DNA from: JANYJJ01 sp038241115
GTDB lineage: Bacteria; Pseudomonadota; Gammaproteobacteria; Burkholderiales; Burkholderiaceae_C
Assembly: GCA_038241115.1 (NCBI GenBank)
Contig: JBBRGA010000057.1
Location: 1 to 20,502 of the forward strand
DNA length: 20,502 nt
Direction: 5' to 3'
The position numbers and the translations under genes were made by a program. Every line of letters starts with the position of its first letter. Position 1 is the first letter of the stretch. Under the pieces are notes generated by a model. The model ran no database searches and was not told where the DNA came from. It saw only the letters and a list, made by a program, of their open reading frames with translations. Shown in pieces: positions 7,977-15,727 of the stretch.

Positions 7977-10626
7977 AAGACAACACACTGCGCGACGCCG
8001 CGTGCGAGAAAAACTTCAAATTCAGTTCTTCAGACACCGCATTGGCAGCGCGCTGCAATTGATTCAACACCTCCATCAGCAGTTCGCTGTCGGGCTGCAA
8101 ATCGGTCGGGCTGAGTTGGCGCAATGCCGCATGAGCAGGGGCCAGCACATCGCTGGCAAAGCGGCCGTGGCTGGCTTCGAGTTTGCCGATGTAGTCCATC
8201 AAACCTTTGACTTGGAAAAACACCGAGCGCGGGTTGGCGTCGTCGCGAATCAGCAAGTCGAGCACCGGCAACCACTCAGGCCCCACCATGTAGCGCGAGC
8301 GGTAGGTGATGGTGGAGTCGTTCAGCTCCAGCAGCCAGTCCAGCTCCAGCGCGCGGCCCTCGACCATGGCGACTTGCAGGGCGGCAATCGCACCGAGCAA
8401 GCGCTCAACGCGGCGGCCCATCGACAGAAAACGCCAGCCCACGCCGCGCGTCATGCCGTCCAGCGCGAAGCCCGACAGCGTCGTCATGGACAGCACGGCG
8501 CGGTCCAGCCAGGCCATCGCCACCGGCATTGAAACCGGCACAGAGACTGACACAGCGGCTGGCACAGCGGCTGGCAAAAGCGCTCCACCCGGCGCCGACG
8601 CCGGCGCTTGAAACAGGGCGTCACCGCTGAGTTGATTCAGCGTGCGCCAGTTGTCGGCAGACATGCGGTCGCGAAGGTTGTAGGCCACACGCGCAAATTG
8701 CTTCAACCGCTCGCTCAGCGCGCCCGAAGGGTCGGTGGCGCTGCGCAGCAGCTGAGCTTCCAGCGTGTCCAATTTTTCAACCGAGGCCGACTCATGCATC
8801 AACAGACCGAAGCGCCGCGCGAGCGCCAGCACAGGGGCCAAATCTTCGACACGCAAGGTGCCCGAGCCCTGCACGCCGGCCAAGGCCACACGCAACAAGC
8901 GCGCGGCTGAGTCACAGCGCTCGCCGTAGCGGCCAAACCAGAATAAATTTTCAGCCGAACGCGAGCTCAGGTTGCTGCGCGAGGTGACCAGGTCTTCAGC
9001 CTGCACCGTGCGCCCCAGCAAAGAAAACGCCGCATTCACCGGCGCGTCCGAGAGCACCCAGGTGTCTTTGGAGCGGCCTCCGCGCTGCATGGCAATCACG
9101 CGCGAGTCGCCCTGCCCCGCCACCCGCGTCAGGCCGCCGGGCATGACCCGATAGCCGGTGGGTGTGGCCACCGCAAACACCCGCAAACCCACAGTGCGCC
9201 CTCGCAAGCGTTCCGAACTGGTTGGTTTAGTCTGCGAGCCCGGCAACGGCCCCTGAAATTGAAATTGCGACGACGCTTCAAAGCGGCCCTGCGACTGACT
9301 CTGCCCACTGCCTTGCACTTGAGACGGCGTCGTCGCCGCCTTTTCCAGCACCGGTGCCTGCGACACGTGGACCCATTCCTGCGCCACGTAGCGCTGCGGC
9401 CGCGCGGCCACTTTCAGTTTGAATGCGGCGCGTTGCTCTGGCGTCAGGTCGATACCGAACACCGCGGGCTCGTCCACCGATCGCTCCAGCGGCTTGATGA
9501 GCACTTTGTCGAGTCGCTCCCAGGCATCGTCAAACGCCGCAGGCTCGCCCAACCACCAAGTGGCCACGGAAGGCAGCTTCAGCGGCTCGCCCAGCAATCG
9601 CTCGCTGAGCGCTGGCAAGTAGCCCATCAACCCGCTCGACTCGACCACGCCCGAGCCCAGCGAATTGGCCAGCATCACCGTGCCGCGCCGCGCGCAGTCG
9701 GTCAGGCCGGGCACGCCCAACGCCGAGTCAGAGCGCAGCTCCAAGGGGTCGCAGTAGTTGTCGTCCTGACGCCGCACCACGGCGTGCACGCGGCGCAAAC
9801 CTTCCACGGTTTTCATCCAGACGCAGCCATCGCGCACCGTCAGATCGGTGCCCTCGACCAGCGCGAATCCCAGGTAGCGCGCCAACAGCGCATGCTCGAA
9901 ATAGGTCTCGTTGTAGGGGCCCGGTGTGAGCACCACCACCAACGGTGGAGTCGCGCTGCGCGCATCGCGCGGTGCCCAGCGCATCAGAGAGTCACGAAAC
10001 GCCGAGAAAAAAGACGCCAGGTGCTGCACATGCAAATCGCGAAACATGTCAGGAAATACACGCGACACCACCAGACGGTTTTCCAGCGCATAACCCGCCC
10101 CCGAAGGCGCTTGCGTGCGGTCGTTCACCACCCACCAGTGGCCGTCGGGCGAGCGTGCCAAATCGGCCGCGTAATTGAAAAGATGCACCCCACCTTGCGG
10201 CCGTATGCCTTGTACCTGATGCAAAAACCCGCTGTGCCCAAACACCACGGCGGGCGGAATTTCACCGCTGCGCAGCAATTCCTGGGGGCCGTAAATGTCG
10301 GCCAGCACGCGGTTCAAAAGATCTGCGCGCTGCGCAATGCCGGCTTCTATTTCGCGCCACTCTGCTGCCGACAGCAGAAGCGGCAGCGGGTCCACTTCCC
10401 ATAAACGGTCAGCGCCTTGAGGGTCGGCGTAGACGTTGTACGTGACGCCGTTTGCGCGAATTTCGCGTTCCATCAGCGCCAGCGTTTCGCTGATCTCCAA
10501 GCCTTCACGCGCTGCCATCGACCGCAAAAAAGCATCCCAGTGAGCACGCGGCACGCCGGATGCTGACAGCAGTTCGTCGTAGCGATCTTCCAGAGGGGCG
10601 TAGCCGGCAAGGAGGTGGCGAAACAT
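7966..10626 (-). CDS. Circularly permuted ATP-grasp / alpha-E domain fusion protein
   Basis: An 886-residue cytosolic fusion. Residues about 1-530 are a circularly permuted ATP-grasp domain (DUF404/DUF407 group): APSGAGYALENR at 173-184, LVVVLTPGPYNETYFEHALL at 229-248, VVRRQDDNYCDP at 283-294 and VMPGGLTRV...SKDTWVL at 494-525. Residues about 551-886 are an alpha-E domain (DUF403) beginning LSSRSAENLFWFGRYGER. The family is predicted to ligate amine and carboxyl groups using ATP; its substrate is unknown. Where the stand-alone paralogue at 15798-17234 has a Gly-rich loop (HGAGGYGM), this protein has IKPLERSVDEPAVFG without it. Low-complexity inserts occur at 433-468 (Gln/Ser/Gly) and 675-704 (Ala/Val/Pro/Ser). 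The ATG at 10626 is where homology begins; the open frame upstream to 11142 lies inside the previous gene. The ribosome site is weak, and 35 bp separate it from the DUF2126 gene, so the two are probably co-transcribed. Confidence 0.9.
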   Translation of the reverse strand: MFRHLLAGYAPLEDRYDELLSASGVPRAHWDAFLRSMAAREGLEISETLALMEREIRANGVTYNVYADPQGADRLWEVDPLPLLLSAAEWREIEAGIAQRADLLNRVLADIYGPQELLRSGEIPPAVVFGHSGFLHQVQGIRPQGGVHLFNYAADLARSPDGHWWVVNDRTQAPSGAGYALENRLVVSRVFPDMFRDLHVQHLASFFSAFRDSLMRWAPRDARSATPPLVVVLTPGPYNETYFEHALLARYLGFALVEGTDLTVRDGCVWMKTVEGLRRVHAVVRRQDDNYCDPLELRSDSALGVPGLTDCARRGTVMLANSLGSGVVESSGLMGYLPALSERLLGEPLKLPSVATWWLGEPAAFDDAWERLDKVLIKPLERSVDEPAVFGIDLTPEQRAAFKLKVAARPQRYVAQEWVHVSQAPVLEKAATTPSQVQGSGQSQSQGRFEASSQFQFQGPLPGSQTKPTSSERLRGRTVGLRVFAVATPTGYRVMPGGLTRVAGQGDSRVIAMQRGGRSKDTWVLSDAPVNAAFSLLGRTVQAEDLVTSRSNLSSRSAENLFWFGRYGERCDSAARLLRVALAGVQGSGTLRVEDLAPVLALARRFGLLMHESASVEKLDTLEAQLLRSATDPSGALSERLKQFARVAYNLRDRMSADNWRTLNQLSGDALFQAPASAPGGALLPAAVPAAVSVSVPVSMPVAMAWLDRAVLSMTTLSGFALDGMTRGVGWRFLSMGRRVERLLGAIAALQVAMVEGRALELDWLLELNDSTITYRSRYMVGPEWLPVLDLLIRDDANPRSVFFQVKGLMDYIGKLEASHGRFASDVLAPAHAALRQLSPTDLQPDSELLMEVLNQLQRAANAVSEELNLKFFSHAASRSVLSLVA
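8515..8604 (-). repeat. Low-complexity insert in the fusion protein, with a 12-bp tandem duplication
   Basis: Codes for residues about 675-704 of the ATP-grasp/alpha-E fusion, an Ala/Val/Ser/Pro-rich stretch within the alpha-E half. An exact 12-bp duplication, ACAGCGGCTGGC twice, lies at 8552-8575. The reading frame is preserved because 12 is a multiple of 3. Confidence 0.7.
9223..9330 (-). repeat. Gln/Ser-rich low-complexity insert in the ATP-grasp half
   Basis: Codes for residues about 433-468 of the fusion protein, rich in Gln, Ser and Gly (for example GSGQSQSQG and SQFQFQG), with alternating codons giving partial 6-bp periodicity. It sits between two conserved ATP-grasp blocks and has no counterpart in the 478-residue paralogue, so it is probably a surface loop. 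Confidence 0.7.
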
Positions 10627-10661
10627 ATTCTGCTTATGAGTAGAAGTGCGCGATGCAAGCC

Positions 10662-13600
10662 TCAGCCAACCGCCCTCCTCAAATCCAGAGTGAACGGATA
10701 GTTTGGATTGCGTTCTTCCTTGCGTACCTTCATCTCGCCGGGTGTGTGGCCGATGCGGAAGAAGCGGCCCAGTCGGCGGGCTTCGGCTTCCAGGGCGTTG
10801 ACGGGAAAGGTGTCGTAGCTCAAGCCGCTGGGGTTGGCCACGTGGTACTGGCAGCCGCCCATGGAACGGTGCATCCAGGTGTCCACCAGGTCGATGGTCA
10901 AGGGCGCGTGAACGCCGATGGTGGGATGCAGGGCCGACGGTGGGTTCCAGGCACGATAGCGAACTGCGCCGACCCATTCGCCGACCCTGCCCGTGGGTTG
11001 CAAGGGAATGGCACGGCCGTTGCAGGTCAGCACGTGGCGGTCGCCCACCAGGCCGGTGACTTTGAGCTGCACTCGCTCGAGCGATGAGTCCACATAACGC
11101 GCGGTGCCGCCCACGGCGCCCTCCTCGCCCATCACATGCCACGGCTCCAAGGCCATGCGCACTTCAACGTCCACGCCCAGGGCCTGGAAGTCGCCAAGCT
11201 GGGGGAAGCGGAAGTTGAGGTGGGGTGCGAACCATTCGGTTTTGATGTGGAAACCCGCCTCATTCAACTCCTCCACCACATCGCACAAGTCTTGCCAAAT
11301 GAAGTGCGGCAGCATGAAGCGGTCGTGCAACTCGGTGCCCCAGCGCTTGAGGCTTTCGGGGCGGTAGGGCTGCTTCCAAAAGCGCGACACCAAGGCGCGC
11401 ATGAGCAGCTGTTGGGTCAGGCTCATGCGTGCGTGCGGTGGCATTTCGAACGCGCGCATTTCCAGCAAGCCCAGGCGGCCGGTGGGGCCGTCCGGCGAAT
11501 AGAGCTTGTCGATGCAAAACTCGGCGCGGTGGGTGTTGCCCGACACGTCGATAAGCAGGTTGCGCAGCAGGCGGTCGATGAGCCAGGGTGGCGGCGCGGG
11601 TTTGTCATGTGCGCCGTCCCGCGAAGTCACCCGCTGCAATTCGGCAAAGGCAATTTCAATCTCATAGACCGAGTCATTGCGCGCTTCGTCCACGCGCGGC
11701 GCTTGGCTGGTCGGGCCGACAAACATGCCCGAGAACAAATAGCTCAACGCCGGATGGTTGTGCCAATAAGCCACCATGCTGGCCAGCAAATCGGGGCGGC
11801 GCAAAAACGGTGAATCAGCCACCGTGGCGCCGCCCAGCACAAAGTGATTGCCGCCGCCGGTGCCGGTGTGGCGGCCGTCGAGCATGAATTTCTCGGTCGA
11901 CAAGCGCGTCTCGAAGGCGCTCTGATACAGGAAGGTGGTCTGCGCAACCAGCTCTTTCCAGCTGTGCGCCGGGTGGATGTTGACTTCGATCACGCCGGGG
12001 TCGGGTGTGACACGCAGCACAGCCAGGCGCGGGTCTTTGGGCGGCTCGTAGCCTTCCAGAATCACCGGCATCTTCATCTCGACGGCCGTGTCTTCGACCG
12101 CAGCCACCACCTCCAAATAGTCTTCCAGGCTCACCGCCGGAGGCATGAAGATGTAGAGCCTGCCGTCACGTGGCTCGGCGCTGATGGCAGTGCGCGCCAC
12201 CCAGGCCGCAGATTCGTTCAGTGCCGGGACACGGATGGCCGGGGCGCTTGGGTTGTCGTGCGTCTGGTCTGGATTGTTTTCTTCCGTGTGTTCTTGGGTG
12301 TGTTCTTGGGTGTGTTCTGGCATGTGCCCCGACAAGGCAGCGCGCTCAGCGCTGATTGCAGCGCGTGAGCGGGCGACGAAAGTCGTGTTGGCGTTGGCGT
12401 TGGCGTTCACGTTCGTTTCACCACCGAAGCTCGCTTCAGCACCAAACGCCGCACTGGCGAACTGCGGAAACTGCGCGGTCGCTTCAAGGCTCACCACGTC
12501 GTGCAACACATTGGCAAAGCGCAGGCGCTGGTAATGCGGCAGCGGTGCGAAGGTCTGGCTTTGATCCACCGGTTGCGGCCATGACACGTCGGTGCTTTTG
12601 ACCCACGGCTGCGAGTCGAGCGGCAGCCGGTAGCCCAGTGCTGAATCACCGGGCACCAAATAACAGCGCTCACTGCGCAAAAACCACGAGCCCGTGCGCC
12701 AGCGCGGCGCCGCGGTGCGCTGGGCCGACTCGTTGCGCGCCAGAGGCAGCACATGGCCGACCACTTTCTCCAGGCCCTGCGAAAACACTTTGCGCAGGCG
12801 CTCACGCTCCAACGGGTCGCTCAAGCGCGCATCCAGCGGGTCGACATTGGTGGGCAATTTGCGCTCGCGCCACAGGTAATACCAAGTGTCCTCGTAGGCC
12901 GGGAAAACGAACTGCGCATCCAGCCCCAAACGCCTGGCCACGCCGCTCAAAAACTGTTGCGCATGCACATCGGTGGCGCCGTAATCTTTGTGTTCATCGG
13001 CCACCAGCTCTGGATGCGTCCAGACCGGCTCCTGGTCTTTGCGCCAGTAAAGATTGAGCGACCAGCGCGGCAGTTGCTCACCCGGATACCACTTGCCTTG
13101 GCCGTAGTGCAGCAAGCCATTGGCACCGTATTGTTTGCGCAGCTTGGCCATCAGCGCGGCGCTCAGCAAACGCTTGGTAGGACCCAACGCAGCGGTGCCC
13201 CATTCGTCACCGTCGCGGTCGTCAACCGATACAAAAGTGGGCTCACCGCCTTGCGTCAAACGCACGTCGTCTTTGCGCAGCGCTTCGTCCACTTTGTCGC
13301 CCAAGGCGTTGATGTCGGCCCACTGTTCTTCGGTGTACGGCAGCGTCACGCGCGGCGCTTCCCACACACGGGTGACCGACATGCTGTGCTCGAATTCGGT
13401 TTCGCATTCGTCGATGCCACCGCTGACGGGCGCGGCCGATCCGGGCTCGGGCGAACAAGCCAAAGGAATGTGACCTTCACCGGCCAGCAAGCCCGAGGTG
13501 GGGTCCAAACCTATCCAGCCAGCGCCCGGCAAAAACACCTCGCACCAAGCGTGCAGGTCAGTGAAATCGACCTCGGTGCCGCTGGGTCCGTCGAGCGACT

Positions 13601-14237
13601 TGACATCGCTTTTCAGCTGGATCAGATAGCCCGACACAAAGCGCGCCGCCAGCCCCAAATGGCGCAGCACTTGCACCAGCAGCCAGCCGGTGTCGCGGCA
13701 CGAGCCCGAGCCGTTGCTGAGCGTGACCTCGGGCGTTTGCACACCGGGCTCCATGCGAATGAGGTAGCTGATGTCCTTTTGCAAGCGCTGGTTCAGGGCC
13801 ACCAGAAAGTCGTTGGTGGGCTGTGGGTCGCGCGCGATGCTGGCCACATATTCCGCCAGCTTGGGCGTGGCCTCGCCCTTGGCCAAATAAGGCGCCAGCT
13901 CGGACTCCAGTTCCGCTTCGTACGAAAACGGGAAGTGGCTGGCTGAGGGCTCTAAAAAGTAGTCAAACGGATTCAGCACCGACATCTCGGCCACCAGATC
14001 AATCTCGATGCGAAACGAGGTGGTTTTGTCAGGGAAAACCAAGCGGGCCAGGTAGTTGGACTGTGGGTCTTGCTGCCAGTTGGTGAAGTGGCCCTCGGGC
14101 TCCACGCGCATGGAGTAGCTGAGGATGCGCGTGCGCGAATGCGGCGCTGGGCGAAGACGCACCACCTGCGGTCCGAGGTTGACCGGTCGGTCATAGCGGT
14201 AATGGGTAACGTGGTTGAGCGCGACGTGAATGGACAT
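10662..14237 (-). CDS. Transglutaminase-like / DUF2126 putative amidoligase
   Basis: A 1191-residue cytosolic two-enzyme protein. Residues 1-~270 are a transglutaminase unit with Cys180 (GSGSCRDTG), His229 (DLHAWCE) and Asp245 (GLDPTSG), all intact. Residues about 310-1191 are DUF2126, a family described as a putative amidoligase of the glutamine-synthetase-like type. Candidate active-site motifs are GGEPTF at 331-335, HTGTGGGNH at 790-798 and EMRAFEMPPH at 926-935. A low-complexity segment at about 600-662 (Asn-Ala repeats, then Glu-His-Thr-Gln repeats) interrupts DUF2126. The ATG at 14237 has AGGAG 7 bases upstream, the best ribosome site in the cluster. It is preceded on this strand by a likely intrinsic terminator, so it probably opens a separate transcript that continues into the ATP-grasp/alpha-E fusion (35 bp) and the short transglutaminase. 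Ligase and amide-cleaving domains in one chain suggest synthesis plus editing or transfer; this is inference. Confidence 0.9.
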   Translation of the reverse strand: MSIHVALNHVTHYRYDRPVNLGPQVVRLRPAPHSRTRILSYSMRVEPEGHFTNWQQDPQSNYLARLVFPDKTTSFRIEIDLVAEMSVLNPFDYFLEPSASHFPFSYEAELESELAPYLAKGEATPKLAEYVASIARDPQPTNDFLVALNQRLQKDISYLIRMEPGVQTPEVTLSNGSGSCRDTGWLLVQVLRHLGLAARFVSGYLIQLKSDVKSLDGPSGTEVDFTDLHAWCEVFLPGAGWIGLDPTSGLLAGEGHIPLACSPEPGSAAPVSGGIDECETEFEHSMSVTRVWEAPRVTLPYTEEQWADINALGDKVDEALRKDDVRLTQGGEPTFVSVDDRDGDEWGTAALGPTKRLLSAALMAKLRKQYGANGLLHYGQGKWYPGEQLPRWSLNLYWRKDQEPVWTHPELVADEHKDYGATDVHAQQFLSGVARRLGLDAQFVFPAYEDTWYYLWRERKLPTNVDPLDARLSDPLERERLRKVFSQGLEKVVGHVLPLARNESAQRTAAPRWRTGSWFLRSERCYLVPGDSALGYRLPLDSQPWVKSTDVSWPQPVDQSQTFAPLPHYQRLRFANVLHDVVSLEATAQFPQFASAAFGAEASFGGETNVNANANANTTFVARSRAAISAERAALSGHMPEHTQEHTQEHTEENNPDQTHDNPSAPAIRVPALNESAAWVARTAISAEPRDGRLYIFMPPAVSLEDYLEVVAAVEDTAVEMKMPVILEGYEPPKDPRLAVLRVTPDPGVIEVNIHPAHSWKELVAQTTFLYQSAFETRLSTEKFMLDGRHTGTGGGNHFVLGGATVADSPFLRRPDLLASMVAYWHNHPALSYLFSGMFVGPTSQAPRVDEARNDSVYEIEIAFAELQRVTSRDGAHDKPAPPPWLIDRLLRNLLIDVSGNTHRAEFCIDKLYSPDGPTGRLGLLEMRAFEMPPHARMSLTQQLLMRALVSRFWKQPYRPESLKRWGTELHDRFMLPHFIWQDLCDVVEELNEAGFHIKTEWFAPHLNFRFPQLGDFQALGVDVEVRMALEPWHVMGEEGAVGGTARYVDSSLERVQLKVTGLVGDRHVLTCNGRAIPLQPTGRVGEWVGAVRYRAWNPPSALHPTIGVHAPLTIDLVDTWMHRSMGGCQYHVANPSGLSYDTFPVNALEAEARRLGRFFRIGHTPGEMKVRKEERNPNYPFTLDLRRAVG
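12252..12425 (-). repeat. In-frame micro-tandem repeats inside the DUF2126 gene
   Basis: Two arrays lie close together. At about 12386-12408 a 6-bp unit (GTTGGC on the plus strand) is iterated and codes for alternating Asn-Ala. At 12289-12324 a 12-bp unit (TGTTCTTGGGTG, two exact copies and one degenerate) codes for Glu-His-Thr-Gln repeats. Together they form a hydrophilic, probably disordered segment of about 60 residues. Confidence 0.8.
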
Positions 14238-14298
14238 TCAAAAACTCCTGGCGGGCATGGCGGGTGTCGATGACTGAGTGTGACTCCGCCACGCAACG

Positions 14299-14319
14299 GA
14301 AGATTCAAGCGGAATCTTC
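14299..14319. other. Perfect 8-bp inverted repeat upstream of the DUF2126 gene
   Basis: GAAGATTC and GAATCTTC are separated by 5 bases. The pair lies 62 bp upstream of the DUF2126 start and just downstream of the terminator of the previous gene. No T-run follows on either strand, so it is not a terminator. It could be an operator for a dimeric regulator of the second transcript; this is speculative. Confidence 0.4.
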
Positions 14320-14334
14320 GAGATGAGATCGGTG

Positions 14335-14357
14335 AAAAAAAGTGCGCGGGTGCGCAC
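14335..14357 (-). terminator. Probable Rho-independent terminator after the alpha-E gene
   Basis: Read on the minus strand, GTGCGC ACCC GCGCAC forms a perfect GC-rich 6-bp stem with a 4-base loop, followed directly by seven Ts. It begins 7 bases after the alpha-E stop codon. It separates the first pair of cluster genes from the DUF2126-fusion-transglutaminase trio. The stem is short, so read-through is possible. Confidence 0.7.
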
Positions 14358-14364
14358 GACGAAA

Positions 14365-15423
14365 TCAGGCCTTGACCGGTACCAAAAAGTCGCGACTGAT
14401 GCCCACGCCCAGAGTGCCCACGCGTTCCAGAAACTGCGTCAGGTAGGCGTGCAAACCGGTGGCCAAAATCTCGTCGATGCGGCCGTACTGCAGGTCGGCC
14501 AGCAGTCGGCCCGCGCGACGCACGGTGTCGGTGGACTGCTCGTTGGCCACCATCTTCAAGTTGGCCACCACCTCGGTCATGCAAGCGGCCAGCGAGCGCG
14601 GCATGTCCGCTCGCAGGATCAGCAACTCCGCCACTTTTTCTGGCCGGATCACGTTGCGATAGGCCTTGCGGTAAACCTCGAAGCCGGAGACCGATCGCAA
14701 GATGGCCGACCAGTGATAAAAATCGTATTCGAAGTCTTTTTCTTCGACGGTTTCTGCGCCTTGGCTTTGTGTTTGATTGGGGGTTTGGGCTTGGGCTTGG
14801 CTTTGGCTTTGGCCTTGAATTTGCGACTGTGCTTGACCGCCGAGCGAAGCACCGAAAAACTCGCTTTCAACCGCGTGAAACTTCACATCCAGCAAGCGCG
14901 CGGTGTTATCGGCCCGTTCCAGGAAGCTGCCGATGCGAAGGAAGTGAAACGCTTCGTCTTGCAGCATGGTGCCCACCGTCACGCCGCGTGACAGGTGCGA
15001 GCGGAACTTGACCCACTCAAACACCGCGCTGGGGTCTTTTAAAAAATCCTTGTGGGCCACCATGCGCTGAAATTCCAACCAGGTCTGGTTTTGCGTTTCC
15101 CAGACTTCGGTTGTGAGCGTGCCTCGCACTGCGCGCGCGTTTTCACGCGCTGCCATCAGGCAGTTGCGAATGCTGGAGCCATTGGCTTCGTCGCTCACCA
15201 TGTAGGCCATGACGCTTTTCGCGGTGACCTTGCCGTGACGCTTGTTGAAGTCAGTGGTGAGTTCGCTGATGCTGAGCAAACCTTTCCAACCCTTTTCAGC
15301 GTCTTCAACCGTCTGCGGCAAAAGCGCCATCTGGTAATTGACGTCAAGAAGGCGCGCTGTGTTTTCGGCGCGCTCCATATAGCGGGCCATCCAGTAGAGG
15401 TGATCGGCGGTTCTAGAAAGCAT
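14365..15423 (-). CDS. Alpha-E domain protein (DUF403)
   Basis: A 352-residue all-helical cytosolic protein of the alpha-E family, which occurs with circularly permuted ATP-grasp proteins either as a neighbour or as a fusion and is of unknown biochemical role. The diagnostic opening MLSRTADHLYWMARYMERAE is present. A related segment recurs at about 165-181 (GSFLERADNTARLLDV compared with RYMERAENTARLLDV at 14-28), an internal repeat. Residues 197-222 form an alternating Gln-X stretch encoded by 6-bp repeats. The ATG at 15423 has AAGGGG 6 bases upstream. It follows the stand-alone ATP-grasp gene across a repeat-filled gap of about 370 bp, and a probable terminator follows its stop. It is homologous to the C-terminal half of the 886-residue fusion. 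Confidence 0.92.
   Translation of the reverse strand: MLSRTADHLYWMARYMERAENTARLLDVNYQMALLPQTVEDAEKGWKGLLSISELTTDFNKRHGKVTAKSVMAYMVSDEANGSSIRNCLMAARENARAVRGTLTTEVWETQNQTWLEFQRMVAHKDFLKDPSAVFEWVKFRSHLSRGVTVGTMLQDEAFHFLRIGSFLERADNTARLLDVKFHAVESEFFGASLGGQAQSQIQGQSQSQAQAQTPNQTQSQGAETVEEKDFEYDFYHWSAILRSVSGFEVYRKAYRNVIRPEKVAELLILRADMPRSLAACMTEVVANLKMVANEQSTDTVRRAGRLLADLQYGRIDEILATGLHAYLTQFLERVGTLGVGISRDFLVPVKA
14758..14835 (-). repeat. 6-bp repeat array coding for Gln-X dipeptides in the alpha-E gene
   Basis: On the plus strand TTGGGC/TTGGCT/TTGGCC hexamers run in register from about 14785 to 14814, with degenerate copies on both sides. The product is an alternating Gln-Ser/Ala/Thr stretch, residues 197-222, between the two conserved helical blocks. 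It looks like a slippage-prone array that preserves frame. Confidence 0.8.
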
Positions 15424-15466
15424 GGTTAACCCCTTGCGGTGTCAGGTGGCGTAGGTGCAGTGGAGG

Positions 15467-15727
15467 CACTTCGATACCTCAGTGCGAACGGGGTTGAGGG
15501 GCGTGCAAACGGGGTTGAGGCGCGTGCAACCGAGGTTGAGGCGCGTGCGAACGGGCGGGGGCGCGTGCGTATTCCCACCCAACCCGTTCGGCCTGAGGTA
15601 TCGAAGGCCTCTGCTCCAACGGCGAAGGGTCGAACACGAACCCACTGCACGCAACCCGTTCGGCCTAAGGTATCGAAGGCTTTCGCGCACGTTTGAAACA
15701 GCACCCCGATACCTCAGTGCGAACAGG
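15467..15727. repeat. REP-like extragenic repeat island with inverted and tandem copies
   Basis: The gap between the ATP-grasp stop (15798) and the alpha-E start (15423) holds no credible gene. It contains four copies of a motif of about 24 bp. Copy A is at 15469-15492 (CTTCGATACCTCAGTGCGAA then CGGG). Inverted copies B (15583-15606) and C (15655-15678) differ from each other at one base. A degenerate copy D lies at about 15706-15727 in the same orientation as A. A and B are near-perfect inverted repeats (22 of 24), and C and D also pair. The motif resembles the widespread proteobacterial repeat of the form CTTCGA..CTCAG..CGAACGGG. The transcript could fold into long stems that affect the stability or the ratio of the flanking messages. 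No transposase is present. Confidence 0.85.
15482..15564. repeat. 21-bp tandem repeat, about four copies
   Basis: Units begin at 15482, 15503, 15524 and 15545 (GTGCGAACGGGGTTGAGG and variants). The first three are 21 bp and the last is 20 bp and more diverged. The array grows out of the end of REP-like copy A and fills the loop between inverted copies A and B. Confidence 0.85.

Noticed and set aside
9259..10404. Open frame of 381 codons on the plus strand opposite the ATP-grasp/alpha-E fusion
   Set aside because: Arg/His-rich shadow of the conserved minus-strand gene; no ribosome site or domain.
10627..11142. N-terminal extension of the ATP-grasp/alpha-E fusion by 172 codons
   Set aside because: It overlaps the end of the DUF2126 gene in another frame, is Arg/Ser/Pro-rich, and family homology starts at MFRHLLAGYAPL.
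12753..13946. Open frame of 397 codons on the plus strand opposite the DUF2126 gene
   Set aside because: Same shadow effect; the minus-strand reading has intact catalytic motifs.
15467..15727. Possible CRISPR array
   Set aside because: Repeats occur in both orientations with unequal spacing, the 21-bp units have no spacers, and no cas gene is nearby.
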